Assembly (NCBI RefSeq): GCF_002082565.1
Contig: NZ_CP020562.1
Span: forward strand, 2,232,001 to 2,296,000
DNA: 64,000 nucleotides
Source: Halomonas sp. GT
Lineage (GTDB): Bacteria > Pseudomonadota > Gammaproteobacteria > Pseudomonadales > Halomonadaceae
Reading direction: 5' to 3'
The notes under the pieces are model-generated. The model saw only the letters and a program-made list of their open reading frames with translations. It was not told the origin of the DNA and ran no database searches. A program made the translations under genes and the position numbers. Shown piece by piece: positions 1 through 8,928 of this stretch; positions within the stretch are counted from its first letter, which is position 1; every line of letters begins with the position of its first letter.

Positions 1-156
1 TTATCATACTCCAGGACCCGCAAAGTCATGAATTTCTATGCACAGCCAAAGGCACTTAATTTAAAAGCGTACTTAAAAGTGCTAACGATGAATCCATCAC
101 CAGGATATAAAGCTAATGGATACTGTATACAATCCTACGAGACACCAGCAGCTTAA
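1..156 (+). CDS. possible 3' end of a gene entering from the left edge
   Basis: Frame 1 is open from the first base of the window to a TAA at 154-156, giving about 51 residues, and it contains an in-frame ATG at 28. The residues are polar and lysine/tyrosine-rich with a Pro-Ala-Ala end, and I do not recognise a family. It could be the C-terminus of a protein that starts outside the window or a chance open frame. No ribosome-binding site is evident before the ATG. The 68 bases that follow are AT-rich with no clear terminator. Confidence 0.25.
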   Translation, partial: LSYSRTRKVMNFYAQPKALNLKAYLKVLTMNPSPGYKANGYCIQSYETPAA

Positions 157-224
157 CTAATATTTATTATGCAGCATCTCTTGTACGCTTTCTTATTTTT
201 AAGTTAGTTAAAAAAACAGATGAT

Positions 225-2186
225 CTAAGCAGACTGGAGTACAATTTCTATATTCCCTGATCGTGCCGATGGACGGGCACTGCATAGTAAAACTTTGTTT
301 TTGGATGCTAATATAGCTTCTGGATATGTCACCTCACCTGCGGCCAACGTACACTCGCACACTCCACAACTACCGCTGCGGCACCCATAAGCGGGCTGTA
401 GACCGGCTTTCTCGGCGGTTTCTAGCAGGCTTTCGCCGGGCTGCCATTGGGCAACAACGCGTTGATGAGTAAAACTAACGCCCACTGGCTGTTCGGCGAC
501 GGGCACTACGTACGCCTTGGTAAGCGCCGAAGGGCCGAATGCTTCGGTATGTATATTTTCGGTCAAAAATCCAAGCGCTAGCGCCTCCTGATGGTAGCGC
601 TGAACAAAGGCAGCAGGACCACAAAGATACAGCTGCAACGCCGATACCTCATGATCAGTAACAACCGATTTCAGCGAAACTCGGCCTGGAACCCATCCAT
701 TAGGAGCATCTTCTGACCCCGTCAAGTGACGTCTTAAATGCAATCCGCGCGCCTGCAGGTCGAGCAACTCATCCCCGAAAGGTGCTTCGGCCACATTGCG
801 CACGCTGTGAATCAACGTCACCGAACCACGATCTGCATCGATTAACTCATGCGCTAGGCTTACTAAAGGCGTAATACCGATGCCACCACCCAGTAGCACC
901 CAATGGTCACTCTTCGAGCCGCTGGTCTCCACAGTAAAAGATCCCGTTGGTTGGCTGACGGCTAACTCCGCCCCCACGTTTAGCGCTTTGTGTAAGTAAC
1001 GAGAGCCTTCACCGTCTGCCTTGATACTGATGCGATAGATTGTTTCGCGGCTACTGCCCGATAATGTATAGCTGCGCACCAGCGGAGTTCCATCTAAGCG
1101 AGGCACACGCAGCGTAATGAATTGCCCCGCTTTAAAAGGTACTAATGCTTTTCCCTGCAAATAGAAGGAACGAATCTCAGGCGTCTCCTGCACCACGTCC
1201 ACCACCCGAACGCGCTGCTGAGCGGAAGGTTTAAGCGGTTGCCAAGGCCCAAGTGAATCCGCTTCGACAGCCAATTCATTCGCATAGCTACGCCAGCGCA
1301 TGATGCTCGGCCGCCACACGATATGTCTTGGTGTCAAGGACCAGTAACGCTCAGCACCAGGGTAATGCGCCCCGACTGTTTCCTCATCCACAAGCCGTGC
1401 CTCACCAGATAGATGAAGCATATCTCCACTGGCAAAATCAGGTATTACCAAGGCTGCGCGCCCGTTAGCCAATACATTGCCCAACGTATTGAAGAAGCGG
1501 TTGCCCGAAAAGTCTGGAAGAATCAGATCAGCCCCCTGACGACGTATAAAGCCCGCTCGTCCACCGCGATGGGAAGCATCCACCTGCAAGCCCTTTTCGG
1601 TATGAGCGTAGCTGCCTACGAAAGCCGTGAGTGACCGATCAATATGTGTTAGCACCGGCTCAGGCAACTTATCAAGAGACGAGTCACGCATAGTCAGCAC
1701 CGTCCCAGGCTGAGGCAGCACCGACTTCATCGTTGACCAGTCATGAATGTACTGGGGGCAATTGCCAAACGCATGAGTTACTTCAAGATGCCAATGGCCA
1801 TCTGAGCCTCGCAACAAGCCGTTTACCCGGTTACGGCGGCGTGTATGCAGCTCAATGCCCAGCAACCCCAGGCTAGCACCGCTAGTAAGCAAAGGTGCAA
1901 TAGGGTCATCAGAAGGCGGCACTGCGTTTAATTCGAGCCGGCTTTCATCAGGCGCATTCACAAAACCCGGCGCCCCTTCCAGTAGAGTCACCCAAGGCCA
2001 GTCCTCAACATCTACCGCTGCTACCGACACAAACGGCAACTGAGGGAAAAATTGCTGAAGCTGGGACGTTAAAAAAGGCCGCATTACTTTGCTACCAATC
2101 TCTGCCATTTGTTGCTCTGCACCGATTAAACGCTGCAAGGCGACCTCGCCCGAATGCCATGGGCTATTGGTATCGGCATTGTTCAC
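225..2186 (-). CDS. PNPOx-like flavoprotein fused to a ferredoxin reductase and a 2Fe-2S ferredoxin domain
   Basis: This 653-residue fusion has three parts. About the first 300 residues resemble the pyridoxamine 5'-phosphate oxidase-like FMN-binding fold. A ferredoxin-NADP reductase module follows, with the FAD motif RSYTLSGSS at 371-379 and a nucleotide-binding GGGIGITPL loop. A plant-type 2Fe-2S ferredoxin ends the protein, with cluster cysteines at 602, 607, 610 and 635 in the C-x4-C-x2-C...C arrangement. The architecture implies electron flow NAD(P)H to FAD to 2Fe-2S, with the FMN-type domain as a likely second flavin or substrate site; the substrate is unknown. The start is GTG, with an AGGAG ribosome site before it. 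It lies 81 bp after the glutathione S-transferase and is probably co-transcribed with it. Similar proteins are annotated only as pyridoxamine oxidase-family/FAD-binding oxidoreductases. Confidence 0.85.
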   Translation of the reverse strand: MNNADTNSPWHSGEVALQRLIGAEQQMAEIGSKVMRPFLTSQLQQFFPQLPFVSVAAVDVEDWPWVTLLEGAPGFVNAPDESRLELNAVPPSDDPIAPLLTSGASLGLLGIELHTRRRNRVNGLLRGSDGHWHLEVTHAFGNCPQYIHDWSTMKSVLPQPGTVLTMRDSSLDKLPEPVLTHIDRSLTAFVGSYAHTEKGLQVDASHRGGRAGFIRRQGADLILPDFSGNRFFNTLGNVLANGRAALVIPDFASGDMLHLSGEARLVDEETVGAHYPGAERYWSLTPRHIVWRPSIMRWRSYANELAVEADSLGPWQPLKPSAQQRVRVVDVVQETPEIRSFYLQGKALVPFKAGQFITLRVPRLDGTPLVRSYTLSGSSRETIYRISIKADGEGSRYLHKALNVGAELAVSQPTGSFTVETSGSKSDHWVLLGGGIGITPLVSLAHELIDADRGSVTLIHSVRNVAEAPFGDELLDLQARGLHLRRHLTGSEDAPNGWVPGRVSLKSVVTDHEVSALQLYLCGPAAFVQRYHQEALALGFLTENIHTEAFGPSALTKAYVVPVAEQPVGVSFTHQRVVAQWQPGESLLETAEKAGLQPAYGCRSGSCGVCECTLAAGEVTYPEAILASKNKVLLCSARPSARSGNIEIVLQSA

Positions 2187-2267
2187 TCTCGACTCCTAAC
2201 GGGAAGGTTACCCGCTCCACACTGAGACTTTATATAGGTTGGCTTAGCCATTAAGTCTAACTTAACC

Positions 2268-2891
2268 TTAATTCAGCAATCCCACCTTGGTCACGCCCAT
2301 TGGCACGAAGCCTTCCAGTGCTTCGATGCGCTGCAACCAGGCGCGTATATGCGAGTATGGTTCTAAAGACACATTGCCTTCCGGCGCGTGAGCTATATAG
2401 CTGTAGAGAGAAATCTCAGCCAGGGTGGCTTGGTCGCCCGTAAGGAAGTCTTGCTGTGACAAATGCGCATCAACAATCTTGAATAGCTCATGCGCATCGG
2501 CAATAAGTGGTTCAGGATCGAAAGGAGCATTAAAGACGGTGACCAAGCGAGCCTTCATGGCCGAATTTGCCAATGGCCCAGCCGCCACGGATAACCAGCG
2601 CTGCACCTGAGCTTGTTGGAACGGGTCATTTGGCAGCCAGCGACCAGCACCATAGCGACGTTCGAGATAGACCAAAATGGCATTGGAATCGGACAGAATA
2701 GCGCCTTGGTCATCAAGCACCGGTACCTGGGCAAAGGCGTTCATATTTAAGAAAGGCGCTGACTTATGCTCACCTGCTGCAAGGTCGATCTCAACGAAGG
2801 TGGCGGGCAACCCTAGCAGCGAAAGCATTAGCTCAATACGGTGACAGTGACCAGAAAGCGCGTGACGGTAGACCTTAATAGTACCGGACAT
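2268..2891 (-). CDS. glutathione S-transferase family protein
   Basis: About 207 residues. An N-terminal thioredoxin-fold half carries the KVYRHALSGHCHRIELML opening and the cis-proline segment QVPVLDD, then the ILSDSNAILVYLERRYG segment that binds the gamma-glutamyl part of glutathione in this family. An all-helical C-terminal half follows. The role is conjugation or reduction of electrophiles with glutathione in the cytosol; the substrate cannot be read from sequence. A longer frame opens at 2918, but an AAGGAGC ribosome site lies about 7 bases before the ATG at 2891, which I therefore chose. The gene sits between two LysR regulators and the flavin/ferredoxin fusion, all on the same strand, suggesting one stress- or xenobiotic-responsive unit. 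Confidence 0.88.
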   Translation of the reverse strand: MSGTIKVYRHALSGHCHRIELMLSLLGLPATFVEIDLAAGEHKSAPFLNMNAFAQVPVLDDQGAILSDSNAILVYLERRYGAGRWLPNDPFQQAQVQRWLSVAAGPLANSAMKARLVTVFNAPFDPEPLIADAHELFKIVDAHLSQQDFLTGDQATLAEISLYSYIAHAPEGNVSLEPYSHIRAWLQRIEALEGFVPMGVTKVGLLN

Positions 2892-3017
2892 TCTTAGCTC
2901 CTTAATGAGCAGTTTCAAGACTTAATAAGCATTAATCATGAACTGCTATTTTGAGCTAGAACAAGCACGACAAGAATAACGATTTTAGGCAATAGAAAAT
3001 TGCTTAGATTGAAATAA

Positions 3018-3926
3018 TCAATCCAGCAACTGTGTTCGTAGCCAGGGGGTCGCTAGCTCTAAAAACGCTATAACACTCGTGGGTGCCCACAGACCAAAAG
3101 CGTAGGTTAACGCTAGAGAATCAGCCGCTGGCCAAAAAGCTGTGAGGACAGGCTCAAGCAGGCCCTTCTCGCAAGCCTGACGCGCTTCTAATTGATAGCA
3201 TCGCACAATGCCAGCACCATCAGTGGCCGCCTGAACCGCTGCCACACTAGAGTTCACGCTCAACTTGGGCTGAAAACGAATGGAGCCATCATTAGCCAAG
3301 TGCCAAACCGGCGCCTGCCCCTCCTTTGGACAGTGAATGAGATCGTGTCGAGCCAATTCTTGCACGCAATCAGGCCGACCGGCTTTATCCAGATAACTGG
3401 GGCTGGCAAAAAGACCAGTACGTAAGCAACCAAGGGGTCTGGCATATAGAGTTTCGGAAAGGGGTTCAAATGCTAAGCAGATGTGCGCTTGAACCCCTGT
3501 ATCTTCCAAATGAGAATATTCATCAGCTTGCAAGTAGATCTTTAACTCAGGATACGCGGCTTGCATCATCAGCACTAAAGGCAGCATTAGTGGCTCTATT
3601 AACGCCTGAGGTGTCTGCAAGCGTAACGTGCCGTTGAGCTCTAGGTGCTCATGACAGGCATTGGTTTCAGCGTTGGCCACTGCGTGTATTAGCTCATCGG
3701 CATGTGACCTCAATTGCTCACCCGCTGATGTCAATGAACTTCCAATAGTTGACCTATTGATTAAAGCAACACCTAAACGCTGTTCTTGCACGCGCAGCAG
3801 GCGATGAAGTTTAGACTCCGAGAAACTACACGTTTCAGTAGCTGACTTCACACTACCGTGCTTAGCAACGCTAGAAAGTGCTAATAAAGCCTCAAAACGT
3901 AACGCTGATTCAGGGAAAAGTGTCAT
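3018..3926 (-). CDS. LysR-family transcriptional regulator (second of a coupled pair)
   Basis: About 302 residues with an N-terminal winged helix-turn-helix (residues ~10-65, pattern ALLALSSVAKHGSVKSATE) and a periplasmic-binding-protein-like effector domain. The helix-turn-helix diverges from the usual LysR consensus: the recognition helix reads SESKLHRLLRVQEQRLG. The frame could also start at a TTG at 3932, which would overlap the upstream regulator's stop; I prefer the ATG at 3926, 2 bases after that stop. No ribosome site of its own is visible, so translation is probably coupled to the upstream regulator. It precedes the glutathione S-transferase gene by 126 bp. It may form or modulate a regulatory pair with its neighbour; the target is not shown by sequence. 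Confidence 0.82.
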   Translation of the reverse strand: MTLFPESALRFEALLALSSVAKHGSVKSATETCSFSESKLHRLLRVQEQRLGVALINRSTIGSSLTSAGEQLRSHADELIHAVANAETNACHEHLELNGTLRLQTPQALIEPLMLPLVLMMQAAYPELKIYLQADEYSHLEDTGVQAHICLAFEPLSETLYARPLGCLRTGLFASPSYLDKAGRPDCVQELARHDLIHCPKEGQAPVWHLANDGSIRFQPKLSVNSSVAAVQAATDGAGIVRCYQLEARQACEKGLLEPVLTAFWPAADSLALTYAFGLWAPTSVIAFLELATPWLRTQLLD

Positions 3927-3928
3927 GT

Positions 3929-4840
3929 TCAATCACGATAGCCAAGCGCTGGATCTGAACGTAATCGCTTGACAAGAAAATCAACAAAGGTGCGAACGCT
4001 AGCAGCGCGCCCACGGCCAGCAGTTACCCAAATATTAATGGGAATGGCTGGCGGCTCAAAGCGTGTTAATACTCGTCGAATTTTACCTTCTGCCTCACTA
4101 GCAGCCGCTTGGTAGGACAAAAGCCTAGTAAGCCCTGCACCCGATTCAACTGCTGTTAACGCTGCATGGGTAGCGCTGATGAACAGCCTCGGTGATGGCG
4201 TCACTTCAATGCGCTTACCCTTCTCATCAAACCACCATTGATTGCCGAAATGGCAGCCTTGAGCCACCACTGTAGGCAACGTCTCCAGCTCATGTGGGTG
4301 CTGGGGCTCGCCATACTTTTTTAACCAGGAGGGACTGGCGCAGACCACATGACGAACTTCACCCACATGTACAACCAAATGCTGGCATCCCTCCGGCACA
4401 TGACCAATTCGTACCGCGACATCAATGCTTTCCTCTTGCAAATTTACCGGACGATCAATGAGCTGGGCGCGGACTTGCACGTCGGGATATTGTTCTAAGT
4501 ATTTAACGATTTGAGGCGTGACATAATATTCTCCGAACAATACAGGGGCGGTGACGCTTAAAAGTCCTCGTGGAGAAAGATAACTGCCAGTAGCGGAAGC
4601 TTCGGCCTCTGACAGTTGCGCAAGTATTTGTTGAGCATCCATTAGATAACGTCGACCAGCATCAGTTACGCGCACCTGCCTTGTCGTGCGATATAACAAA
4701 GCAATACCCAACCGAGCTTCAAGTGCCGCCACCACGCGGGTAACGCGAGGTGGCGACAGCTCAAGCTGCCGTGCAGCGACTGAGAAGCTCTCTGACTGCG
4801 CTACTGAAGCAAAAATGCGCATCTCTTCGAATCTATCCAA
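3929..4840 (-). CDS. LysR-family transcriptional regulator (first of a coupled pair)
   Basis: 303 residues, a standard-length LysR protein. The helix-turn-helix is at residues ~4-62 (MDRFEEMRIFASVAQSESF, then SPPRVTRVVAALEARLG), and the effector-binding domain begins near residue 90 (LLSVTAPVLFGEYYVTP). This subtype resembles the large group of regulators beginning MDRFxEM that often sit beside glutathione S-transferase or oxidoreductase genes. The codon for residue 1 is TTG; residue 7 is an in-frame ATG, but a start there would remove part of the first helix, so I kept TTG. Its stop abuts the start of the second LysR gene, so the two are one transcription unit. Confidence 0.88.
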   Translation of the reverse strand: MDRFEEMRIFASVAQSESFSVAARQLELSPPRVTRVVAALEARLGIALLYRTTRQVRVTDAGRRYLMDAQQILAQLSEAEASATGSYLSPRGLLSVTAPVLFGEYYVTPQIVKYLEQYPDVQVRAQLIDRPVNLQEESIDVAVRIGHVPEGCQHLVVHVGEVRHVVCASPSWLKKYGEPQHPHELETLPTVVAQGCHFGNQWWFDEKGKRIEVTPSPRLFISATHAALTAVESGAGLTRLLSYQAAASEAEGKIRRVLTRFEPPAIPINIWVTAGRGRAASVRTFVDFLVKRLRSDPALGYRD

Positions 4841-5146
4841 AGCAAAACCATAATCAACAGTTAATTTTAATCAGCCCACACATTCTACACCCCTATAATT
4901 AATAACATAATTACATGTATGAGCAACATTGACTCTTCGGTGGTCCGCTAAACTTTTTCGAATAATCGACTTGGATAAGCAAGCGGTGGGGAAACATCGG
5001 GCCGGAAACCCAACAGCTTAAAATTATAATCTTCCAGTGCAAGAAAGCACACATAGAGATTATCACGGCTTCCCCTCATTGCTTCACAGGAACAATGGAT
5101 GCTCACCTTATTTCAGGGCAGAATATAGTGTTAAGCAACATACGGC
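4841..5146. other. intergenic region without a recognisable gene
   Basis: About 300 AT-rich bases separate the LysR unit from the CPBP protease gene, both on the minus strand. The stretch must hold the LysR promoter and the 3' end of the protease transcript. I see no convincing terminator or operator palindrome. A short plus-strand frame at about 4936-5019 has no start codon or ribosome site and is not supported as a gene. Confidence 0.4.
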
Positions 5147-5887
5147 TCAACCAATAATGAAATAGGCAACAAGATGTGCAAGTATGTGTGCAATAATTGC
5201 AGACTCTAGCCCATAGCGCCAAAAGAGATACCCAGCGATCATACCGAAAAGCGAATTACTAAAAACAATGTAAGCAATGACGCTCAAAGAAACGCTTCCT
5301 ATTCCTGCAACAATAACAGGAACATGTGACGCTCCAAAAAACAAAGCACTTATAATAATACAAAGCCATACTAAAGCACTTGATGGGTAACCCTTTCCTC
5401 GCTGTAGAGCACGCCATGCAACCCAAATAAAAGTCGTCATTAGCCCCCAACGAATGAGCACTTCCTCTGTTATTCCGCCATAGAGAATACGCGCTAGCAA
5501 TGGTATAGAGCTTGCCTGATTCGCAACGCTAAGCTCTCTTGGAGAAAACTCATAAAAGGCGATAACGATAACTGCACCTAACAGGCCACCAACAACTCCT
5601 GGAAGCAATTGAGGAGTAATGGCAGATACCATGGCACTCGGTCTAGCTCTCTTGACCAGTGCAGAAAAAAGTGGAGCATCCAGCCCTACCTTCACACTTA
5701 GCAGTGTTCCGATTCCAGAAGCCAGAAGTATCAATACAGCACTTTGAAATACTGTAGCGACTTGTAAGACTTGAAGCGAAATATCGATATCCTCCAAGTC
5801 TACAAGCAATGGCAAGGCTAACCAGGATATAGCTAAAGCACCTGGCATGGCAATCAGTGCAACAATAAATGCTAGTTTCCAATTCAT
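5147..5887 (-). CDS. CPBP-family intramembrane glutamic endopeptidase
   Basis: About 246 residues with several hydrophobic helices. The three family motifs are visible: EEVLIR in GGITEEVLIRWG (paired glutamates plus arginine), FFGASH (motif 2 histidine) and a late IIAHILAH segment in the position of motif 3. CPBP proteins (ABI/CAAX family) cleave or bind substrates inside the membrane; relatives act in CAAX processing, bacteriocin immunity and signalling. The substrate here is unknown. The frame can open at 5914, but that overlaps the upstream gene. The ATG at 5887 has an AGAAG site before it and gives a more typical hydrophobic N-terminus. The gene follows a methyltransferase-like remnant by about 10 bases. 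Confidence 0.82.
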   Translation of the reverse strand: MNWKLAFIVALIAMPGALAISWLALPLLVDLEDIDISLQVLQVATVFQSAVLILLASGIGTLLSVKVGLDAPLFSALVKRARPSAMVSAITPQLLPGVVGGLLGAVIVIAFYEFSPRELSVANQASSIPLLARILYGGITEEVLIRWGLMTTFIWVAWRALQRGKGYPSSALVWLCIIISALFFGASHVPVIVAGIGSVSLSVIAYIVFSNSLFGMIAGYLFWRYGLESAIIAHILAHLVAYFIIG

Positions 5888-5897
5888 AGCCAACTTC

Positions 5898-6134
5898 TCA
5901 TTTAAACAAAACAAGCCCCAAACTCATTGAGCCTGAAAAAATATAGATAGAAGCAATGCCTTGTGATTCTAATCGAGGTTTTAAAAACATCAGCAGCTCA
6001 CCAAGAGTATTCTGATCGTCCTGACCATCAATAATTGCTTCTGCCCAAACAGCTTCAAAATTTAGACCTGCTTTCTGTAAAGACAGAGGCAGGCGAAACC
6101 CCATGAATTTATTCACACCTTCATGGTCAAGCAT
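5898..6134 (-). pseudogene. C-terminal remnant resembling a SAM-dependent methyltransferase
   Basis: This 78-residue frame starts at an internal ATG. The same frame stays open upstream without a start to a stop near 6230, adding about 30 residues ending FGRLDK before the ATG. The segment FMGFRLPLSLQKAGLNFEAVWAEAII looks like the C-terminal region of class I SAM-dependent methyltransferases, where an aromatic-glycine-leucine helix follows the catalytic fold. The SAM-binding N-terminal part is absent. I infer a 5'-truncated relic; a genuine small protein is the alternative. No clear ribosome site precedes the ATG. About 245 bases upstream hold no gene I can support. Confidence 0.45.
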
Positions 6135-6379
6135 TTTATCCAGACGTCCAAACCTGTCCAGATTTCTATCAGCATTGAAATTGCACGTCTTCCCACGGTG
6201 TAGCCACTGGCGTTGCTAGAAGCTGCGGATTAAGTCATATATAGAGCCAAGAAATTCAGCTCAAACCAGATGTGTTTTTACATTTTTTTTGACAAAACAG
6301 ACCCAACGTCATCCTAAACCTGTTTTAACCACCAGGGTGCGCTTCTTTCTTTTGCAACGACTAGCCATCACACTACTAT

Positions 6380-7339
6380 TTAGGCGGGCTGCGACCCCGC
6401 GTATGCCCCTCGCAACTGGCTAACGTCAGAGCGAGGTGGTGCGCCGAACATGCGGCTATATTCTCGGCTGAAGTGGGAAGGGCTTTCATAGCCTACCCGA
6501 TAGCTTGCGGTGGCCGCCTCGAGCCCCTCCGCCAGCATCAGCCGTCGTGCCTCATGTAGTCGCAGCTTCTTCTGGTACTGCAGGGGCGACATGCGTGTCA
6601 CTTCTCGGAAGCTGTGATATAGCGTCGATTCGCTCATGTTAACGGTCGCTGCCAATTCACGGATTTTGAGTGGCTGGGCATAGTGCTCTTTAAGTGTGTA
6701 AATAACTTGCGCAATCCGATTGGCCTGGGAGTCTGAGGCGGCAAACCGACGCATGTGTGGGCCCATTGCGCCCATTAATGCCCGGTAGATTAACTCTCGT
6801 CGTGCCAGCGGTGAAAGCACCTGAATATCTTCTGGGGAGTCGAGTAGGCTTAAGAAGCGATAGAGCGCGCCCTGCATACGGGCATCCATTGGAGCTGATT
6901 TTAACCCGCAATTCATCTCAGAGCAGATACCATCACTCCCCGCAGGCGGAGCTTTGTCCCCCAGTTCCAGTATCAGCCCTGCTACCTCCTGAGGATCCAC
7001 CGAGACCTTTACTGCCAGAAAGGGTTTTTCTGGGGAGGCATGGTCAATCCTGCCTACTACTGGTAAGTCAACGGCACTCGCCATGTAGCTGGGGCCGGTG
7101 TATACGATCTCCTTGTCACCCAACAACACAGTTTTGCTGCCCTGAATGACAAAGCATAGGCATGGTTCATAAACAGCGCAGTGAAAACTAGTAGGGGCGT
7201 CAGTGCGCACTAGTTGAACCTCGGCAATCGCCGTGTCCTGAAGTGCTTCCAGGGGCGACCAACGGCGGACGATTTGGCTCAATTGCTGAAGCAGCCTGTC
7301 GCTGCAATGGGTGATCTGTTCAGGCGCGATAACGGTCAC
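6380..7339 (-). CDS. AraC-family regulator with cupin-type N-terminus
   Basis: 319 residues. The N-terminal half (about 30-200) fits the AraC-type arabinose-binding-like/cupin domain common in AraC regulators of unknown ligand (CLCFVIQGSKTVLLGDKEIVY). The C-terminal ~95 residues carry the two helix-turn-helices (IRELAATVNMSESTLYHSFRE and ATASYRVGYESPSHFSREYSRMFG). The start is GTG at 7337-7339, with a very strong AAGGAGGAG site a few bases before it. The gene is divergent from a MexEF-type efflux operon, so it is the obvious candidate regulator. Pseudomonas MexEF uses a LysR activator (MexT), so the regulator type differs here. The inducer is unknown. Confidence 0.88.
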   Translation of the reverse strand: MTVIAPEQITHCSDRLLQQLSQIVRRWSPLEALQDTAIAEVQLVRTDAPTSFHCAVYEPCLCFVIQGSKTVLLGDKEIVYTGPSYMASAVDLPVVGRIDHASPEKPFLAVKVSVDPQEVAGLILELGDKAPPAGSDGICSEMNCGLKSAPMDARMQGALYRFLSLLDSPEDIQVLSPLARRELIYRALMGAMGPHMRRFAASDSQANRIAQVIYTLKEHYAQPLKIRELAATVNMSESTLYHSFREVTRMSPLQYQKKLRLHEARRLMLAEGLEAATASYRVGYESPSHFSREYSRMFGAPPRSDVSQLRGAYAGSQPA

Positions 7340-7725
7340 GGGCTCTCCTCCTTAACAGTTTGCAGTATATGCCCTCGCTTGAGGAATCGAAGGCTTTTCG
7401 GTTGGTTTTGCAGAATCAGGCAAGCACCCCGTAGAAACCGACAATTCGCACTAAGTGTCATCATGCCCATGCACCGAAATAGGTCGTTATCTCGCCTCAT
7501 CCTCTTATTTACGCTTTCACTCGCCACGACAGAATTAGGCAATCTTCCCGCAGGAACCTGATACCTCTCCCACGCCCCCTTCACCTATGTTAGCTGATAT
7601 CCGTTCGGCGCTTGGTCTCTGGTCGAATCTGGCGCTGCTTAAACGACTACATAACTACCAACGCGACACCCATCTATATAACGAACGCCGCTATCGAATA
7701 CCGGTAGCCAGGGGAGCAAGTCATC
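7340..7725. promoter_or_regulatory. divergent control region between the AraC regulator and the efflux operon
   Basis: These 386 bases separate the GTG start of the AraC-type regulator (minus) from the efflux adaptor start at 7726 (plus). Short frames in it have no ribosome sites and run through both promoter regions, so I reject them as genes. The region should hold both promoters and the AraC binding sites. I could not pick out a confident operator by eye. Confidence 0.5.
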
Positions 7726-8922
7726 ATGGGAAGTTTGTCTCAAAGAGCCCGCTTTGCAAGCAGCGGAGCGGTGATCCCGCTTTTGCTAATAACGGTCTTA
7801 CTAGCCGGCTGTGAGGCCAATAGCGAGGAGGCAGCAGCGCCTTCACCGCCACCAGAGGTTGATGTAGCGGAAGTGGTGGCTCAGCCGATGGTGCTGAGCG
7901 AGTCATTCACCGGGCGGGTGGAAGCCGAAGAAACGGTGGAGTTAAGAGCCCGGGTTAGCGGCTATATCCAAGAGGTGGCGTTTGAAGAGGGCGAACTGGT
8001 AGAGCAAGGAGACCTGCTATTCCTGATCGACCAGCGGCCTTATCAGGCACGTATAGGTGCCGCCCAAGCGGACCTTGCCCAAGCCAGGAGCCAGCTGGCT
8101 CAGGCTGGCAGTGAAGCCGAGCGTGCCCGGGTGTTGTTGGGGCGTCAGGCCATTTCTCAGGAAGTACATGATCAGCGTCAATCGGCGCTAAACAACGCAC
8201 GCGCCATGGTGGATGCCGCCCAAGCGGCGTTAGATACCGCCGAGCTAGACCTTGAGTATACCCGCATTACCGCACCGGTCAGTGGCCGTGCCGGCCGGAC
8301 AATGGTAACCCGTGGCAATCTGGCCAATGCCGACCAGAGCCTGCTGACCACGCTGGTAAGCATTGATCCAGTACACGTTTACTTTGAGGCGGATGAGCAG
8401 GCCGCATTTGCCAGCCAGACACTATTGACCGATGACGCGACGAATAGCCTGACAATCGAGCTGGGCGGCGACCCGCAGCGGCAGTACACGGGTACCCTGG
8501 ACTTTATCGACAACCGCTTAAACCCCAATACGGGCACTCTGCAATTCCGGGCGGTGCTGGCTAACCCGGATGGTCGAATTCGGCCTGGAGAGTTTGCACG
8601 GGTCGAAATGCCGGTCGCTCGTTTAGAGCAAGCATTACTAGTAGACCGTAAGGCAGTGCTGACCAATCAGGATCGCCGCTATGTCTATATCGTCAATGAG
8701 AATAACCTGGCAGAGCAGCGCCAGGTAACCACAGGGCGGCAGGTGGCAGAACGCACCGTCATTACCGATGGGCTCCAAGCGGGTGATCGAGTGATCGTCA
8801 ATGGCGTGCAAAAGGTGTTCTTCCCCGGAATGGAAGTTAGCCCGCAAAGCTTAGCGGCCGCCCCGGCGGCTGATCTCCCTATTTCCGACGACCAGCCCAC
8901 CGTTGCGGCCAGGGAGGAGTAA
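7726..8922 (+). CDS. RND efflux periplasmic adaptor lipoprotein (MexE type)
   Basis: 398 residues. The N-terminus is a lipoprotein signal with lipobox LLAGC, acylated cysteine at 29. The body has the membrane-fusion layout: a biotinyl-lipoyl half-motif (VELRARVSGYIQEVAFEEGELV), an alpha-helical hairpin rich in Ala, Gln and Arg (about 100-165), a second lipoyl half (YTRITAPVSGRAGRTMV), then beta-barrel and membrane-proximal domains. It links the inner-membrane pump encoded 6 bp downstream to an outer-membrane channel. No OprM/TolC-type gene is in this window, so the channel must be shared or encoded elsewhere. A GGGGAG site precedes the ATG. Confidence 0.93.
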   Translation: MGSLSQRARFASSGAVIPLLLITVLLAGCEANSEEAAAPSPPPEVDVAEVVAQPMVLSESFTGRVEAEETVELRARVSGYIQEVAFEEGELVEQGDLLFLIDQRPYQARIGAAQADLAQARSQLAQAGSEAERARVLLGRQAISQEVHDQRQSALNNARAMVDAAQAALDTAELDLEYTRITAPVSGRAGRTMVTRGNLANADQSLLTTLVSIDPVHVYFEADEQAAFASQTLLTDDATNSLTIELGGDPQRQYTGTLDFIDNRLNPNTGTLQFRAVLANPDGRIRPGEFARVEMPVARLEQALLVDRKAVLTNQDRRYVYIVNENNLAEQRQVTTGRQVAERTVITDGLQAGDRVIVNGVQKVFFPGMEVSPQSLAAAPAADLPISDDQPTVAAREE

Positions 8923-8928
8923 ACCGCC

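Noticed and set aside
7336..7584. 82-residue minus-strand frame beyond the AraC regulator
   Set aside because: It overlaps the strong ribosome site and GTG start of the AraC gene and lies in the divergent promoter region; no recognisable protein features.
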